Origin: Janibacter corallicola NBRC 107790
GTDB taxonomy: Bacteria > Actinomycetota > Actinomycetes > Actinomycetales > Dermatophilaceae
Length of the DNA stretch: 47,801 nucleotides
Direction of reading: 5' to 3'
NCBI RefSeq assembly: GCF_001570965.1
Contig: NZ_BCSR01000022.1
Coordinates: 1-47,801 of the forward strand
A model generated the notes under the pieces. It was not told the origin of the DNA and did no database searches. It was given only the letters and a program-made list of their open reading frames with translations. Position numbers and translations under genes: made by a program. Below, one piece after another: positions 16,218 through 27,009 of this stretch (position 1 is its first letter; the number at the start of each line of letters is the position of its first letter).

Positions 16218-17861
16218 TCACACGACGGCGATCTGCCTGCGGCGGTAGCCGGCCAGACCGATCACCGCGAGGGACGCGGCGAAGAGCAGGGCGAGGACGA
16301 AGGGAGTCACCGTGAAGTCCTCGACCGGCGGTCCCGCGAGCTGGTGGAGCGGCGAGAGAGCGGTGAGAGCCGCGGGCAGGTCGAGCAGCTCGCCGAAGAA
16401 CTCCACGATGCCCATCCACACGACGAGCGCCCAGCACACCGGTGCCGTCAACCGCGGGGCCCATCCGTAGAGAGCGGCGCCGAGGCCCGACACGACGAGT
16501 GAGGCGGGGGTCAGAGCGAGGTGGGCGCCGGTGATCTGTCCGATGATCGAGGCATCCCCGGTGACCGCCGCGGCAGCGAGGCCGGTGCACAGGCCGGTGA
16601 CCAGGGTGATGACGAGGACTCCGCCGGTGACGGCTGCCAGGTGTGCCCCCAGCCACGCAGCGCGTCCGACGGGGGTCGCCAGGACGGTGTCGGCCCGGCC
16701 GCTGCTCTCCTCGACCTGCAACGTCCGTATCCCAGAGACGGCGTAGGCGGCGACGAGGACGGTGACGAAGGCGCCGAGGAAGGAGGCGTACCCCTCGAGC
16801 AGTGCGTCGGTGCTGAACATCTCGGCGAGGGCCGGCGGCATGTCGTCGCCGGCATCGATCATGGCCTGCGTGAAGGCTCCGTCGACGATGCCGAGCGCGA
16901 GGACGCCCGCGCCCCAACCCAGGAGGCCGCCGCGCTGCAGGCGCAAGGCCAGCCCGGAGGGAGTGCCGAGGCGAGGACGGGCGTGTGGCCGACCGGGGCG
17001 CACCGCGACGAGGCTGGCGCCGAAGTCCCGCCGACCGAGCAGGGCGTAGCCGACGGCGGTCCCCGCGACCGCCAGCGCGACGAGGAGGAGAAGGGGGCTC
17101 CACCGGTCGTGCACGTACGGTGCCGTCTGCGTCGCCCACCCCAGCGGCGAGAGCCACGAGGCGGCGCTCCCACCGGTCGCGGCCATGTCCCCGACGGCCC
17201 GCAACCCGAAGGCGGCGCCGAGCACTGCACCGGCCATGCCTGCGGCAGGGCGCGAGAACTCGCTCAGCTGGGCGGTGACCGCGGTGACGCCGGCGAAGGC
17301 GAGACCCGTCAGTGCGGTGCCGAGGCCGACGAGGACCGAGCCGGTGACCGCGAAGCCGTTGGCGATCGCGAGACCGGTGACGACGAGGAAGGAGAGTGCG
17401 TCGGTGACGATCGCGATGATGATGGCTGCCGTGAGGAGCGAGTAGCGCCCGGCCACGTTGGCGCGGATCAGCTCGGCACGCCCGGTCTCCTCCTCGAGGC
17501 GGGTGTGCCTGGTCACGAGGAAGATGTTCATCAGGGCGGCGAGCAGGAAGAGGTAGGGGGCGTACCCGGCGGCGAAGAACCGCTCGTACGTCGGTGCCTC
17601 CATGCCGAAGGCCGGTCCGGTGAACATCCGGCCGACGGGCTGGGTGAAGATCGGCACCAGCGCCGCCAGGTCGCTCTTGGTGGGGGCCAGGACCGGCAGG
17701 GCGGTGCCGATGTAGATGACGAAGATGCCCAGGCCGGCGATCCAGGCGGGTAGCTTGACCCGGTCGCGCCGCAGGCCGAAGCGCACCAGTGTGCCGGTGC
17801 CGGTCAGGGTGTGGGGGGTGCGTGGTTTCGCGTGGTGGGTCGGGGCTGTTGCCGTGGTCAT
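16218..17861 (-). CDS. ABC-2-type exporter permease
   Basis: A 547-residue membrane protein with about twelve hydrophobic segments in two halves, each half starting with a short cytoplasmic helix ([17 protein letters not shown]...; [15 protein letters not shown]...). This duplicated layout fits the actinobacterial 'polyketide antibiotic exporter' permeases. The motif [19 protein letters not shown] in the first half has a counterpart, [20 protein letters not shown], in the second, showing internal duplication. Its start overlaps the stop of the ATPase gene (ATGA). With the ATPase and TetR gene it forms a regulated efflux operon. The exported compound is unknown. Confidence 0.88.
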   Translation of the reverse strand: MTTATAPTHHAKPRTPHTLTGTGTLVRFGLRRDRVKLPAWIAGLGIFVIYIGTALPVLAPTKSDLAALVPIFTQPVGRMFTGPAFGMEAPTYERFFAAGYAPYLFLLAALMNIFLVTRHTRLEEETGRAELIRANVAGRYSLLTAAIIIAIVTDALSFLVVTGLAIANGFAVTGSVLVGLGTALTGLAFAGVTAVTAQLSEFSRPAAGMAGAVLGAAFGLRAVGDMAATGGSAASWLSPLGWATQTAPYVHDRWSPLLLLVALAVAGTAVGYALLGRRDFGASLVAVRPGRPHARPRLGTPSGLALRLQRGGLLGWGAGVLALGIVDGAFTQAMIDAGDDMPPALAEMFSTDALLEGYASFLGAFVTVLVAAYAVSGIRTLQVEESSGRADTVLATPVGRAAWLGAHLAAVTGGVLVITLVTGLCTGLAAAAVTGDASIIGQITGAHLALTPASLVVSGLGAALYGWAPRLTAPVCWALVVWMGIVEFFGELLDLPAALTALSPLHQLAGPPVEDFTVTPFVLALLFAASLAVIGLAGYRRRQIAVV

Positions 17862-18805
17862 CGTGCGCCCACCTCCTCGACCTCCCCTTCGACCCCCAGC
17901 TCCTCGTCGGTGACGTCCTCCCCGTAGTGGCGCATCAGCAACTGCTCGAGGGTCGGCGGGTGGGCGGTGAGGGCGTGGACCCCGAGGCCGGCGAGGGCCT
18001 GCACGACCGGCTGCACCCGGTCACCGTCGACCTGGAAGTGCACACGTCCGTCCTCCCGTGTCAGGTCGCTCACTCCGGGGAGCGAGGCCAGCTCCTCCGC
18101 CGGCCGCTCGGTCTGCACCTCGAAGGTCGTGCGGGTCATGTGCCGCAGGTCGGCGAGGCTGCCGGACTCGACCACCCGGCCGCGCCGGACGATCGAGATG
18201 CGGTCGGCGAGGGCCTCGACCTGGGCGAGGATGTGGCTGGAGAGGAGCACGGTGCGGCCGGCTCCCTTCGCCTCGGCGATCGCCTGCTGGAAGACCACCT
18301 CCATGAGCGGGTCGAGCCCGGCGGTCGGCTCGTCGAGGAGCAGCAGGTCGACGTCGGAGACGAGCGCGGAGATCAGGGCGACCTTCTGCCGGTTGCCCTT
18401 TGAGTAGGTGCGCGCCTTCTTCGACGGGTCGAGGTCGAAGCGTTCGCACAGCTCGTCGCGGCGCGCGTGGTCGACGTGGCCGCGCAGCCGGGCGAAGAGG
18501 TCGATCGCCTCGCCGCCGGTCATCGTCGGCCACAGCTCGACGTCGCCGGGCACGTAGGCCAGGCGCTTGTGCAGCTCGACCGCGTCGCTCCACGGGTCGC
18601 CGCCGAGCATCCGCACGGTGCCCCCGTCGGCGCGCAGCAGTCCGAGGAGGACGCGCATGGTCGTGGACTTGCCGGCGCCGTTGGGGCCGAGGAAGCCGTG
18701 GACCTCGCCGTGGTGGACCTCGAGGTCGAGGCCGTCGAGGGCGTGCACGGAGCCGAAGGTCTTGACCAGGCCCTCGGTGGCGATGACGGGTTCGGTGGTG
18801 CTCAT
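17858..18805 (-). CDS. ABC exporter ATP-binding protein
   Basis: A 315-residue ATPase of the drug/antibiotic exporter type. Walker A is [10 protein letters not shown], the signature is YSKGNRQK (a degenerate LSGGQ as in DrrA-like relatives), Walker B is [12 protein letters not shown] and the switch His is in [11 protein letters not shown]-terminal domain of about 90 residues follows ([17 protein letters not shown]...). ATG 18805 overlaps the TetR stop by 4 nt, and the stop overlaps the permease start by 4 nt, so the three genes are translationally coupled. Confidence 0.9.
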   Translation of the reverse strand: MSTTEPVIATEGLVKTFGSVHALDGLDLEVHHGEVHGFLGPNGAGKSTTMRVLLGLLRADGGTVRMLGGDPWSDAVELHKRLAYVPGDVELWPTMTGGEAIDLFARLRGHVDHARRDELCERFDLDPSKKARTYSKGNRQKVALISALVSDVDLLLLDEPTAGLDPLMEVVFQQAIAEAKGAGRTVLLSSHILAQVEALADRISIVRRGRVVESGSLADLRHMTRTTFEVQTERPAEELASLPGVSDLTREDGRVHFQVDGDRVQPVVQALAGLGVHALTAHPPTLEQLLMRHYGEDVTDEELGVEGEVEEVGAR

Positions 18806-19455
18806 GACGGCTCCTGCTCGTCGGTGGGCGCCGCGAAGACCGCGGCAAGTTCGCTGTAGGCACCCTCGGTGAGCAGCCCGTGGGAGAACAGCTCGAGGGC
18901 GGGCCCGAAGTACGGGGCGATGTCCCGGGGGTCGTTGCTGGGGGAGAGGAAGTCGACGTCGAGGAGACGGTTGAGCTGCTCGTGCAGCACGAGAGCGCCC
19001 AGGGACCAAAGGACGAGGACGACGACTCGCTCGCGCGGGGTCGCGCTCGGCCGGATCGAGCCCATCCGCTCGCCTTCGGCCATGTAGGCCTCGGCGTCGG
19101 CGACCATGTCGTCGACGAGTCGGTCGATGTGCTCGCCGCCCTCGCTGAGGGTGCGCACGAGGTAGCGCAGGAGCGGTCGGCCCTCCTCGAAGAGATTGAG
19201 GCCCGAGAGGGGGTTCATCCCGGGCCCCTTGGCGACGACCTGCTCCTTGCCGACCCGGATCAGCGCGACGACGTGCTCGTCGCAGGCCCGGTGCAGCCCG
19301 GCCTTGGACCCGAAGTGGTGGATCACCAGCCCCTGCGACACCCCTGCGTGCTCCGCGATCGACTTCAGGCTCGTCCCGGCCACCCCACGCTCTCCGAAGA
19401 GCTCGATGGCGGCATCCCGGATGCGAACCATCCCCTCGCTCGCGTCCGCTGCCAT
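18802..19455 (-). CDS. TetR-family transcriptional regulator
   Basis: About 217 residues. The N-terminal helix-turn-helix is clear: [51 protein letters not shown]. The remainder is the helical ligand-binding and dimer domain. ATG 19455 has GGGGAG 5 nt upstream; an in-frame ATG at 19485 would add ten residues but lies inside the operator. It is the first gene of the exporter operon, and two palindromes just upstream look like its own binding sites, so autoregulation and induction by an exported compound are expected. Confidence 0.88.
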   Translation of the reverse strand: MAADASEGMVRIRDAAIELFGERGVAGTSLKSIAEHAGVSQGLVIHHFGSKAGLHRACDEHVVALIRVGKEQVVAKGPGMNPLSGLNLFEEGRPLLRYLVRTLSEGGEHIDRLVDDMVADAEAYMAEGERMGSIRPSATPRERVVVLVLWSLGALVLHEQLNRLLDVDFLSPSNDPRDIAPYFGPALELFSHGLLTEGAYSELAAVFAAPTDEQEPS

Positions 19456-19474
19456 GTCTGCTCCCCATGCCTGC

Positions 19475-19519
19475 TGACTGTTCATTCAGTCAGTGTGCTC
19501 CTGACTGAATGAACAGTCA
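19475..19519. promoter_or_regulatory. Twin TetR operators between tetR and the SRPBCC gene
   Basis: 19475-19493 is the exact reverse complement of 19501-19519 (19 bp, 7-nt gap). Each arm is itself a palindrome TGACTG-N6-CAGTCA (19475-19492 and 19502-19519), with centres 27 bp apart. This reads as two repressor dimer sites rather than a terminator. On the minus strand TTGACT at 19520-19515 could serve as the -35 of tetR and falls inside the right site, so binding would cover the tetR promoter and probably the divergent one too. Confidence 0.75.
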
Positions 19520-19552
19520 ATGCCGGGTGACGGCGGGTGGGAGGCTGGGCGC

Positions 19553-19978
19553 GTGGACTTCACCTTCACGGACACCTGGCACCTGCCCGCGGATGTCGAC
19601 ACGGTGGTCGCGGCACTGGCCGACATCGAGCGGTACCCGACGTGGTGGCCGCAGGTGCGCTCGGTCACCCGCATCGACGAGCACTCCGGCCGCGGGGTCG
19701 TGCGCAGCCTGCTGCCGCTCCGGCTGGACCTGGTGCTCACCCGCGAGGTCGAGGACCGCGGCGCCGGTCACCTGCGGGTGCGCCTGTCCGGGGACCTGCG
19801 TGGTCATGCCGAGTGGCGGGTGGTGGCCGGGGCGAAGGGAGCCGAGGCCCGCTTCGAGCAATGCGTGAGGGTCGCCACCCGCCTGGAGCGGATGGCGACC
19901 CTCGTGCCGTGGCTGCTGCGGGCCAACCACGCCTGGATGATGCGGCAGGGTCGGCGCGGACTGGTGGCCGCGCTGTGA
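19553..19978 (+). CDS. SRPBCC-family protein (polyketide cyclase/START-like)
   Basis: About 141 residues with the SRPBCC pattern: a first strand DFTFTDTWHLPADVDTVVAALADIERYPTWWPQV, a run of beta strands, and a long C-terminal helix (LVPWLLRANHAWMMRQGRRGLVAAL). This fold encloses a hydrophobic ligand pocket and is found in cyclases, lipid carriers and stress proteins. GTG 19553 has GGGAGG about 9 nt upstream and was chosen over an upstream ATG at 19520. It diverges from the TetR exporter operon across the shared operators, so it may bind or modify the compound that is exported. Confidence 0.78.
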   Translation: MDFTFTDTWHLPADVDTVVAALADIERYPTWWPQVRSVTRIDEHSGRGVVRSLLPLRLDLVLTREVEDRGAGHLRVRLSGDLRGHAEWRVVAGAKGAEARFEQCVRVATRLERMATLVPWLLRANHAWMMRQGRRGLVAAL

Positions 19979-19990
19979 CCCCGGGTGGCC

Positions 19991-20635
19991 TCAGGAGGCG
20001 GGCGTCTCCTCGTCGCTGAGCGGCTTCTCCTTGGTGGCCAGCTCCTCGCGGGCGCGGGCGGTCGCGGCCTCGATGTCGGCCTCGGAGTGCGAGACGTCCG
20101 GCTGCGGCGTGTGGGTCTGCGCGACGGGCATGTTCCACCGGGCGGTGGTCATGCCGGCCTCCTTGGCCCGGGCGAGGGCCTCGAGGATCACCTTCTCGGC
20201 CTCGGCGCGGCCGTCCCAGTGGGCGCCCTCGACGGACTTGCCGGGCTCGAGGTCCTTGTAGGTCTCGAAGAAGTGCTGGATCTCCAGGCGCCAGAACTCG
20301 CTGACGTCCTCGAGGTCCTTGATGCCCTCCTTGCGGGGGTCGCCGGCGGGGACGCACAGGATCTTGTCGTCGCCGCCGGCCTCGTCGCGCATGTGGAACA
20401 TGCCGATCGGCCGCGCCCGCACGAGGCAACCTGGCCACGTCGGCTCGTCGAGGAGCACGAGCGCGTCCAGGGGGTCCTCGTCCTCACCGAGAGAGTCCTC
20501 GATGTAGCCGTAGTCGCTCGGGTAGGCCATCGACGTGAAGAGCATGCGGTCCAACCGGATCCGGCCCGTCTCGTGATCGACCTCGTACTTGTTGCGCTGG
20601 CCCTTCGGGATCTCGATGGTGACGTCGAACTCCAC
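19991..20635 (-). CDS. ppa: Inorganic pyrophosphatase with C-terminal extension
   Basis: A 214-residue family I soluble pyrophosphatase that pulls biosynthetic reactions forward by hydrolysing PPi. The start [19 protein letters not shown], then YPSDYGYI and the metal-binding signature [10 protein letters not shown] are diagnostic. Most bacterial enzymes are about 160-175 residues; here about 45 residues follow the expected end, rich in Ala, Glu and Thr ([20 protein letters not shown]...), with no recognised domain. GTG 20635 has GAAGGG about 10 nt upstream. It diverges from dacB, the usual actinobacterial arrangement. Confidence 0.93.
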   Translation of the reverse strand: MEFDVTIEIPKGQRNKYEVDHETGRIRLDRMLFTSMAYPSDYGYIEDSLGEDEDPLDALVLLDEPTWPGCLVRARPIGMFHMRDEAGGDDKILCVPAGDPRKEGIKDLEDVSEFWRLEIQHFFETYKDLEPGKSVEGAHWDGRAEAEKVILEALARAKEAGMTTARWNMPVAQTHTPQPDVSHSEADIEAATARAREELATKEKPLSDEETPAS

Positions 20636-20681
20636 TGGTGGTACCCCTTCGTCTAGGTGCAGTGATCGGGTGAGGGTGATC

Positions 20682-20687
20682 TAGTCT
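20682..20687 (+). promoter_or_regulatory. -10 element upstream of dacB
   Basis: TAGTCT fits TANNNT; initiation about 7 nt on would give a 5' leader of roughly 46 nt that contains the GAAGGGG ribosome binding site used by GTG 20740. No convincing -35 was seen. Confidence 0.35.
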
Positions 20688-20739
20688 CGTGGGCAGTGTC
20701 CCACCACTTCCCGATCAGCACCTGAAGGGGCCCGCCCGA

Positions 20740-22140
20740 GTGCGCCGAATATTCATCTCGTTGACCACGGTCGTTGCCCTGCTGCTGGGCTACGGCGCGG
20801 CCGACGCCTACGACAAGGTCCCGGGCGTCCTCACGATCGATGACCGGCCGGCAGACGCCGAACCGGAGCCCCCGCACGTGGAGCCGGTGCTCGAGCCCGC
20901 CTCGAAGCAGGCGCCCGTCCCGACGGAGAAGGGCCTGGCCCGTGCGCTCGGCGGCAAGAAGGTCGCCCAGCCGCTCGGCCCCCGCGTCGCGGTCATCGTG
21001 CGCGACGCCCTGACCGGTGACGTCCTCTACGCCGACCACGAGGACCGCGGCCAGACACCGGCCTCCACCGAGAAGCTCCTCACCGCCGCCGCGATCGCCG
21101 ACGGCAACGACCTCAGCCGCACCATGAAGACCAAGGTCGTCTCCGGCGAGAAGCCGAACGAGATCGTCCTCGTCGCGGCCGGCGACACCATGCTCGCCCC
21201 CGGCGAGGGCGACCCCACCGCCGTCGAAGGGAGGGCCGGCCTGGCCGACCTGGCCCACCAGGTCTCCGCCTCGCTGAAGGACTCCGACCAGCAGGGCAAG
21301 GTCACCCTGCGCCTGGACAACACCTACGCCAAGGGCCCGCGCTACGCCCCCACGTGGGACATGGCAGACGTCGCTGCCGGATACACCCAGGGGGTGTCGA
21401 TGATCGGCCTGGCCGGCGACCGGCCGCAGCCCGGCGTGCCCTCGCCGCGGGAGCCGGAGAGCAAGGTGCTGAAGACCTTCGGCAAGCAGTTGCGCAAGGC
21501 CGGGGTCAAGGTGGCGGTGGACGCCGCCGAGAAGACCTGGTCCCGGCCCTCACCGAAGGGCGCCCGGACCCTCGGGGCTGTCGAGTCCGCACCGATCGGT
21601 GACGTGCTCGCCGTGGCCCTCGAGGACAGTGACAACGCCCTCACCGAGAACGTCGCCCGCCAGACGGCCCACGCCGACGGTGCGGGCACGAGCTTCAAGG
21701 ACGTCGTGGGCTGGGTGCGCTCCACCCTCACCGACGCGGGCGTGGACATGTCCGGGGTGAGGATGAAGGACAGCTCCGGCCTCAGCTCCGGGCAGCGGAT
21801 CCCGGTACGGGTCATCTCCGACGTGACGCAGATGGGCATCACCGGTTCCGCGCCCTCCCTGACCCGGGTGCTGGCCGACCTGCCGATCGCCGGCCTCAAC
21901 GGGACGATGTACGACCGCTTCCACACCCCGCAGAGCCGCTCGGCCGCCGGCATCGCCCGCGCCAAGACCGGCACGCTGACCGGCACCTCCGCCCTCGCCG
22001 GGACGACGACGACCCGCGACGGGCGGCTGCTCACCTACGTCATCAACGCCGACAAGGTCCCCGAGACCTCCGGGACCCTCGGGGCCCGGAGAGCGCTGGA
22101 CCAGATGGTCGCAGGCATCACCGCCTGCGGCTGCCGCTGA
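20740..22140 (+). CDS. dacB: D-alanyl-D-alanine carboxypeptidase/endopeptidase (PBP4, peptidase S13)
   Basis: A 466-residue exported penicillin-binding protein that trims peptide stems of the cell wall. An N-terminal hydrophobic helix (RRIFISLTTVVALLLGYGAADAY) is a signal anchor. The catalytic motifs appear in order: SxxK as STEK in PASTEKLLTAA, SxN as SDN in EDSDNALTENVAR, and KTG in KTGTLTGTSALAG. The long insert between the first two motifs is typical of S13 enzymes. GTG 20740 was chosen because GAAGGGG precedes it and the signal anchor starts there. It leads the row dacB-DUF2342-tilS-hpt-ftsH. Confidence 0.92.
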   Translation: MRRIFISLTTVVALLLGYGAADAYDKVPGVLTIDDRPADAEPEPPHVEPVLEPASKQAPVPTEKGLARALGGKKVAQPLGPRVAVIVRDALTGDVLYADHEDRGQTPASTEKLLTAAAIADGNDLSRTMKTKVVSGEKPNEIVLVAAGDTMLAPGEGDPTAVEGRAGLADLAHQVSASLKDSDQQGKVTLRLDNTYAKGPRYAPTWDMADVAAGYTQGVSMIGLAGDRPQPGVPSPREPESKVLKTFGKQLRKAGVKVAVDAAEKTWSRPSPKGARTLGAVESAPIGDVLAVALEDSDNALTENVARQTAHADGAGTSFKDVVGWVRSTLTDAGVDMSGVRMKDSSGLSSGQRIPVRVISDVTQMGITGSAPSLTRVLADLPIAGLNGTMYDRFHTPQSRSAAGIARAKTGTLTGTSALAGTTTTRDGRLLTYVINADKVPETSGTLGARRALDQMVAGITACGCR

Positions 22141-22160
22141 CCGGGAGGGAGACCCACGCA

Positions 22161-23204
22161 GTGACCGAGTACGTCGACTGGGACTTCGCCAAGCGCACCG
22201 GCGCCCGGCTCGCCCCGCCGGGACCGGACGTCTCCCCCGAGGAGGCCGCCGAGGTCGTCGGCCACATCCACGAGCTCGCCGCATCCGCGGTCGAGCCGGT
22301 GGCCACCACCTCGCTGCTGCGCGCGCCCGGGGAGGCCCCCGCGCCGCTCGTCGTCGACCGCCGGACGTGGATCGACGTCAACGCCGACTCGATGTCGGCG
22401 ATGCTCGAGCCGGCGATGGACCGGATGTCGGCGTTGCGCGACAAGCCCGTGTGGGGCCCGGCGGCGAGCGTCGGAGGCAAGGTCACCGCGACCGAGGCGG
22501 GCAGCATGCTCGCCTTCATGTCGACCAAGGTGCTCGGCCAGTACGACATCGCCCCCGGCGGCACCCCGGCCCTCCTCCTCGTCGCGCCGAACATCGTGGC
22601 GACCGAGCGCCGGATCAAGGCCGTGCCCCGCGACTTCCGGCTCTGGGTGTGCCTGCACGAGGAGACCCACCGGGTGCAGTTCACCGCCGTGCCGTGGCTG
22701 CGTGAGCACATGGTGGAGCGGGCCCGCACCCTCGCCGAGGAGCTCGTGCCGGACGGGCAGGCGCTGCGGGATCGCTTCGCCCAGGCCTCCCGGCAGCTCC
22801 CGCGGGTCTTCAGCGGGGACGGCCAGGGCATCGCCGAGCTCGTCATCACCCCCGAGCAGCGCGAGCAGATGGCGCAGGTCACCGCCGTGATGTCCCTGCT
22901 CGAGGGCCACGCCGACGTCGTCATGGACGACGTGGGGCCCGAGCACGTGCCCACCGTCGCCGACATCCGTGACCGTTTCGACCAGCGCCGCAAGGGCGCC
23001 GGGATGGTCGACCGGCTGCTGCGCCGCCTCCTCGGCCTCGAGGCGAAGATGCGCCAGTACCGCGACGGCGCGGTCTTCGTGCGCACCGTCCAGGAGGCGG
23101 TCGGCGTCGAGGGCTTCAACGCCGTGTGGACCTCCCCGGAGACCCTGCCCACCGCCCGCGAGATCACCGAGCCGCACACCTGGGTGCGCCGGGTGCACGG
23201 CTGA
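22161..23204 (+). CDS. DUF2342 zinc-dependent metalloprotease-like protein
   Basis: A 347-residue protein of the actinobacterial DUF2342 family, some members of which carry a 'coenzyme F420 biosynthesis associated' label without proof. A metzincin-like HExxH is visible as CLHEETHRVQFTAVPWL, and a second conserved Glu/His context (LLEGHADVVMDDVG) could supply the third zinc ligand. GTG 22161 has GGGAGGGAG upstream. It lies between dacB and tilS, its normal position in actinobacteria, and its stop overlaps the tilS start (TGATG). The substrate is unknown. Confidence 0.85.
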   Translation: MTEYVDWDFAKRTGARLAPPGPDVSPEEAAEVVGHIHELAASAVEPVATTSLLRAPGEAPAPLVVDRRTWIDVNADSMSAMLEPAMDRMSALRDKPVWGPAASVGGKVTATEAGSMLAFMSTKVLGQYDIAPGGTPALLLVAPNIVATERRIKAVPRDFRLWVCLHEETHRVQFTAVPWLREHMVERARTLAEELVPDGQALRDRFAQASRQLPRVFSGDGQGIAELVITPEQREQMAQVTAVMSLLEGHADVVMDDVGPEHVPTVADIRDRFDQRRKGAGMVDRLLRRLLGLEAKMRQYRDGAVFVRTVQEAVGVEGFNAVWTSPETLPTAREITEPHTWVRRVHG

Positions 23205-24217
23205 TGGCGGCCGGCCACCCGTCGCAGGCGGACTGTCGAAGGGGGGTCCGTGCCGTCCTCGAGGGGATGCCCGAGGGGTCCCTCGTGCTCGCCGCGGTGA
23301 GCGGCGGCACCGACTCCCTCGCGCTCGCGGCCGCGCTCGCCGCCGAGACCACCGCCGCGGGGGTGGAGGCCGGCGCGATCGCCGTCGACCACGGCCTGCA
23401 GGAGGACTCCGCGCAGACGGCACTGCTGGCCAGCCAGCAGTGCATCGGACTCGGGCTGGAGCCGGTCGCGGTCGTGCCCGCGGACGTCGCCGCGACCGGG
23501 GAGGGCCTCGAGGCCGCGGCCCGCGACGCCCGGTACGCCGCCCTGGCCGACACGGCGACGCGGCTCGCGGGGGAGCGGCCGCACATCGTGCTGCTCGGGC
23601 ACACCCGCGACGACCAGGCCGAGCAGGTCCTGCTCGGGCTCGTGCGCGGCTCCGGCGCCCGGTCCCTCGCGGGGATGCCGGCGGTGCTGACGCGGGAGGG
23701 GACCCCCTTCGCCCGGCCGTTGCTGCACCTGCCGCGGGCCACGACGGAGGCCGCGACGCAGGCCTGGGGCCTCGTGCCGTGGGAGGACCCGATGAACGCC
23801 GACGAGGGCTTCGCCCGGGTGCGGGCCCGCCGCGCCCTCGCCGACCTCGAGGACCGGCTCGGCCCGGGCATCGCCCAGGCCCTGGTGCGCTCGGCGGACC
23901 TGCTGCGCGAGGACGCCGACCTGCTGGACCAGCTCGCCGAGTCCTCGGTGCCCGCCACCGAGCCGGGGGAGGACGGGCAGAACACCGTGGCAGTGACCGA
24001 CCTCGAGGGGCTGGCACCCGCCCTTCGCTCCCGGGTCTGGCGCCGGCTGCTGCTGGCTGCCGGGGCGCCCGCCGGGTCCCTGACGGCCACCCACGTGGCC
24101 GCCTGCGACGCCCTGGTCACCGAGTGGCACGGTCAGGGTCCGCTGCACCTGCCCGGGCTGCGCGTCCAGCGGTCGGGCGGCCGGGTGACCATCGCGCCCG
24201 CGACTACGGGACAATGA
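23204..24217 (+). CDS. tilS: tRNA(Ile)-lysidine synthase
   Basis: A 337-residue N-type ATP pyrophosphatase that attaches lysine to C34 of tRNA-Ile(CAU), so that it reads AUA. The PP-loop is SGGTDSLALA, followed by LGHTRDDQAEQVLLGLVRGSG, the other family hallmark. The C-terminal domain is short, as in other actinobacteria. ATG 23204 overlaps the stop of the preceding gene; longer N-terminal readings have no support. It is followed by hpt after 28 nt, a widely conserved pair. Confidence 0.92.
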   Translation: MAAGHPSQADCRRGVRAVLEGMPEGSLVLAAVSGGTDSLALAAALAAETTAAGVEAGAIAVDHGLQEDSAQTALLASQQCIGLGLEPVAVVPADVAATGEGLEAAARDARYAALADTATRLAGERPHIVLLGHTRDDQAEQVLLGLVRGSGARSLAGMPAVLTREGTPFARPLLHLPRATTEAATQAWGLVPWEDPMNADEGFARVRARRALADLEDRLGPGIAQALVRSADLLREDADLLDQLAESSVPATEPGEDGQNTVAVTDLEGLAPALRSRVWRRLLLAAGAPAGSLTATHVAACDALVTEWHGQGPLHLPGLRVQRSGGRVTIAPATTGQ

Positions 24218-24245
24218 CGACGGGCCCGAGCGAAGAAGGAGAATC

Positions 24246-24797
<552 letters not shown>

Positions 24798-24889
24798 CGA
24801 AGGGGGATCCCGCCGGCCCGTCCACCGGCCGGGAACACCGTGGCAGGGGTGCACGTTGCCCTGATAGCCGAAGTGTGCCGGTGTTCGGG

Positions 24890-24895
24890 TAGTTT
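24890..24895 (+). promoter_or_regulatory. -10 element upstream of ftsH
   Basis: TAGTTT fits TANNNT in the 171-nt gap between hpt and ftsH and would give a leader of about 67 nt. No good -35 is present at 16-18 nt. Just after hpt, GC-rich CCGGCC sequences at 24811-24833 could form an imperfect hairpin. Confidence 0.35.
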
Positions 24896-24968
24896 CGACC
24901 CTGTCCGCCGGCCGCCACGGCGGCCCGCCACATCGTCGAGTCAGGAAGTCCGGGGAACCCGTACCCGT

Positions 24969-27005
24969 ATGAACGCCAAGAAGTTCTTCCGTGCCCCCCT
25001 GTTCTGGGCACTGCTGCTCATCACGATCTTCGTGGTGATGTTCATGACCCAGGGCAACGACGGGTATGAACGGATCGACACCTCCGCCGCGGAGAAGCTG
25101 ATCACCCAGAACAAGGTCGAGGACGCCCACTTCACCACGGACAACGTCCTCCAGCTGGACCTGAAGAAGGGCGAGACCTACTCCGACGGCGAGGCGGTCC
25201 AGAAGGCCAACAAGGTCCAGACCGAGTTCATCGACGCCCGGGCCAAGCACTTCGTCTCCCTGACGGACAAGCACGTCGACGGGGTGCAGAACGACACCGT
25301 CGAGCGCCCCAGCATGTGGGGCAACATCCTGCTGTCCTTCCTGCCGCTGCTGCTGCTCGTCGGCCTCTTCTGGTTCATGCTCAGCCAGGCGCAGGGCGGC
25401 TCGAAGGTCATGCAGTTCGGCAAGTCCAAGGCCAAGCTCGCGACCAAGGACACCCCGAAGGTCACCTTCGCCGACGTCGCGGGCTCCGACGAGGCGGTCG
25501 AGGAGCTGCACGAGATCGTGGAGTTCCTCCGCGAGCCGAGCAAGTTCCTCGCGGTCGGCGCCAAGATCCCCAAGGGCGTGCTGCTCTACGGCCAGCCCGG
25601 TACCGGTAAGACGCTGCTGGCCCGCGCGGTCGCCGGTGAGGCGGGCGTGCCCTTCTACTCGATCTCCGGCTCGGACTTCGTCGAGATGTTCGTCGGTGTC
25701 GGTGCCTCCCGGGTGCGTGACCTCTTCGAGCAGGCCAAGACCAATGCGCCCGCGATCGTCTTCGTCGACGAGATCGACGCCGTCGGTCGCCACCGCGGCG
25801 CCGGCCTCGGCGGCGGCCACGACGAGCGCGAGCAGACGCTGAACCAGCTGCTCGTGGAGATGGACGGCTTCGACGTCAAGACCAACGTCATCCTCATCGC
25901 GGCGACCAACCGCCCCGACATCCTCGACCCGGCGCTGCTGCGCCCGGGCCGTTTCGACCGCCAGATCGGGGTCGAGAACCCCGACATGATCGGCCGGCAC
26001 CACATCCTCCAGGTGCACGCCGCCGGCAAGCCGATGGCCCCGGGCGTGGACCTGCTGGCCGTGGCCCGCCGCACCCCCGGCATGACCGGTGCCGACCTGG
26101 CGAACGTCCTCAACGAGGCGGCCCTGCTCGCCGCCCGCAGCGACAAGCAGTTCATCGACGACAAGTCGCTCGACGAGGCCATCGACCGGGTCATCGCCGG
26201 CCCGCAGAAGCGCAGCCGGATCATGAGCGCCCAGGAGCGGAAGATCACCGCCTACCACGAAGGGGGCCACGCCCTCGTCGCCGCGGCGATGAACCACACC
26301 GACCCGGTCACCAAGATCACGATCCTCCCGCGCGGGCGGGCCCTCGGCTACACGATGGTCATGCCGCTGGACGACAAGTACTCCACGACGCGCAACGAGA
26401 TCCTCGACCAGCTCGCCTACGCCCTCGGCGGCCGGGTCGCGGAGGAGATCATCTTCCACGACCCCTCGACCGGTGCGGCCAACGACATCGAGAAGGCCAC
26501 CGGGATGGCCCGCAAGATGGTCACCGAGTACGGCATGAGCGAGCGCGTCGGCGCCGTCAAGCTCGGCCAGACCCAGGGCGAGCCCTTCCTCGGGCGCGAC
26601 ATGGGTCACCAGCGGGACTACTCGGAGGACCTGGCCAAGGTCGTCGACGAGGAGGTGCGCCGCTTCATCGAGGCCGCCCACGACGAGGCGTGGCACGCGC
26701 TCAACGACAACCGGCACGTCCTGGACCGGCTGGTCCTGGAGCTGCTCGAGCACGAGACCCTCAACGCCAAGGAGCTCGAGGAGGTCTTCGGCGACGTCCA
26801 GAAGCGGCCGCACCGCCCGACGTGGCTGAGCAGCGAGCACCGACAGCTCTCCGACATCCCTCCGGTCCTCACCCCCGCCGAGAAGAAGGCGATGCGCGAG
26901 CGCGAGGAGTCCGCGTCCGAGGGCAGCACCCAGGTCGGCGACGCCATCGACCGGGCCGCCGAGGAGGGGGCCACCTTCCCCGACGACTCCGACGGGCGGA
27001 ACTGA
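24969..27005 (+). CDS. ftsH: ATP-dependent zinc metalloprotease FtsH
   Basis: A 678-residue membrane-anchored AAA+ protease that degrades unfolded or damaged membrane proteins and some regulators. A first membrane segment ([16 protein letters not shown]) and a second ([19 protein letters not shown]) flank an extracytoplasmic loop of about 80 residues. The AAA domain has Walker A GQPGTGKT near 208-215, Walker B IVFVDEID and the second region of homology [16 protein letters not shown]. The zinc site HEGGH lies near 430. ATG 24969 starts just before the first membrane helix; an upstream in-frame ATG at 24840 would add 43 unconvincing residues. Confidence 0.95.
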   Translation: MNAKKFFRAPLFWALLLITIFVVMFMTQGNDGYERIDTSAAEKLITQNKVEDAHFTTDNVLQLDLKKGETYSDGEAVQKANKVQTEFIDARAKHFVSLTDKHVDGVQNDTVERPSMWGNILLSFLPLLLLVGLFWFMLSQAQGGSKVMQFGKSKAKLATKDTPKVTFADVAGSDEAVEELHEIVEFLREPSKFLAVGAKIPKGVLLYGQPGTGKTLLARAVAGEAGVPFYSISGSDFVEMFVGVGASRVRDLFEQAKTNAPAIVFVDEIDAVGRHRGAGLGGGHDEREQTLNQLLVEMDGFDVKTNVILIAATNRPDILDPALLRPGRFDRQIGVENPDMIGRHHILQVHAAGKPMAPGVDLLAVARRTPGMTGADLANVLNEAALLAARSDKQFIDDKSLDEAIDRVIAGPQKRSRIMSAQERKITAYHEGGHALVAAAMNHTDPVTKITILPRGRALGYTMVMPLDDKYSTTRNEILDQLAYALGGRVAEEIIFHDPSTGAANDIEKATGMARKMVTEYGMSERVGAVKLGQTQGEPFLGRDMGHQRDYSEDLAKVVDEEVRRFIEAAHDEAWHALNDNRHVLDRLVLELLEHETLNAKELEEVFGDVQKRPHRPTWLSSEHRQLSDIPPVLTPAEKKAMREREESASEGSTQVGDAIDRAAEEGATFPDDSDGRN

Positions 27006-27009
27006 CCCC

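Noticed and set aside
19475-19519. Reading the 19-bp inverted repeat as a terminator hairpin
   Set aside because: It lies between divergent start codons, is AT-richer than terminators here, and each arm is itself palindromic, which fits a repressor site.
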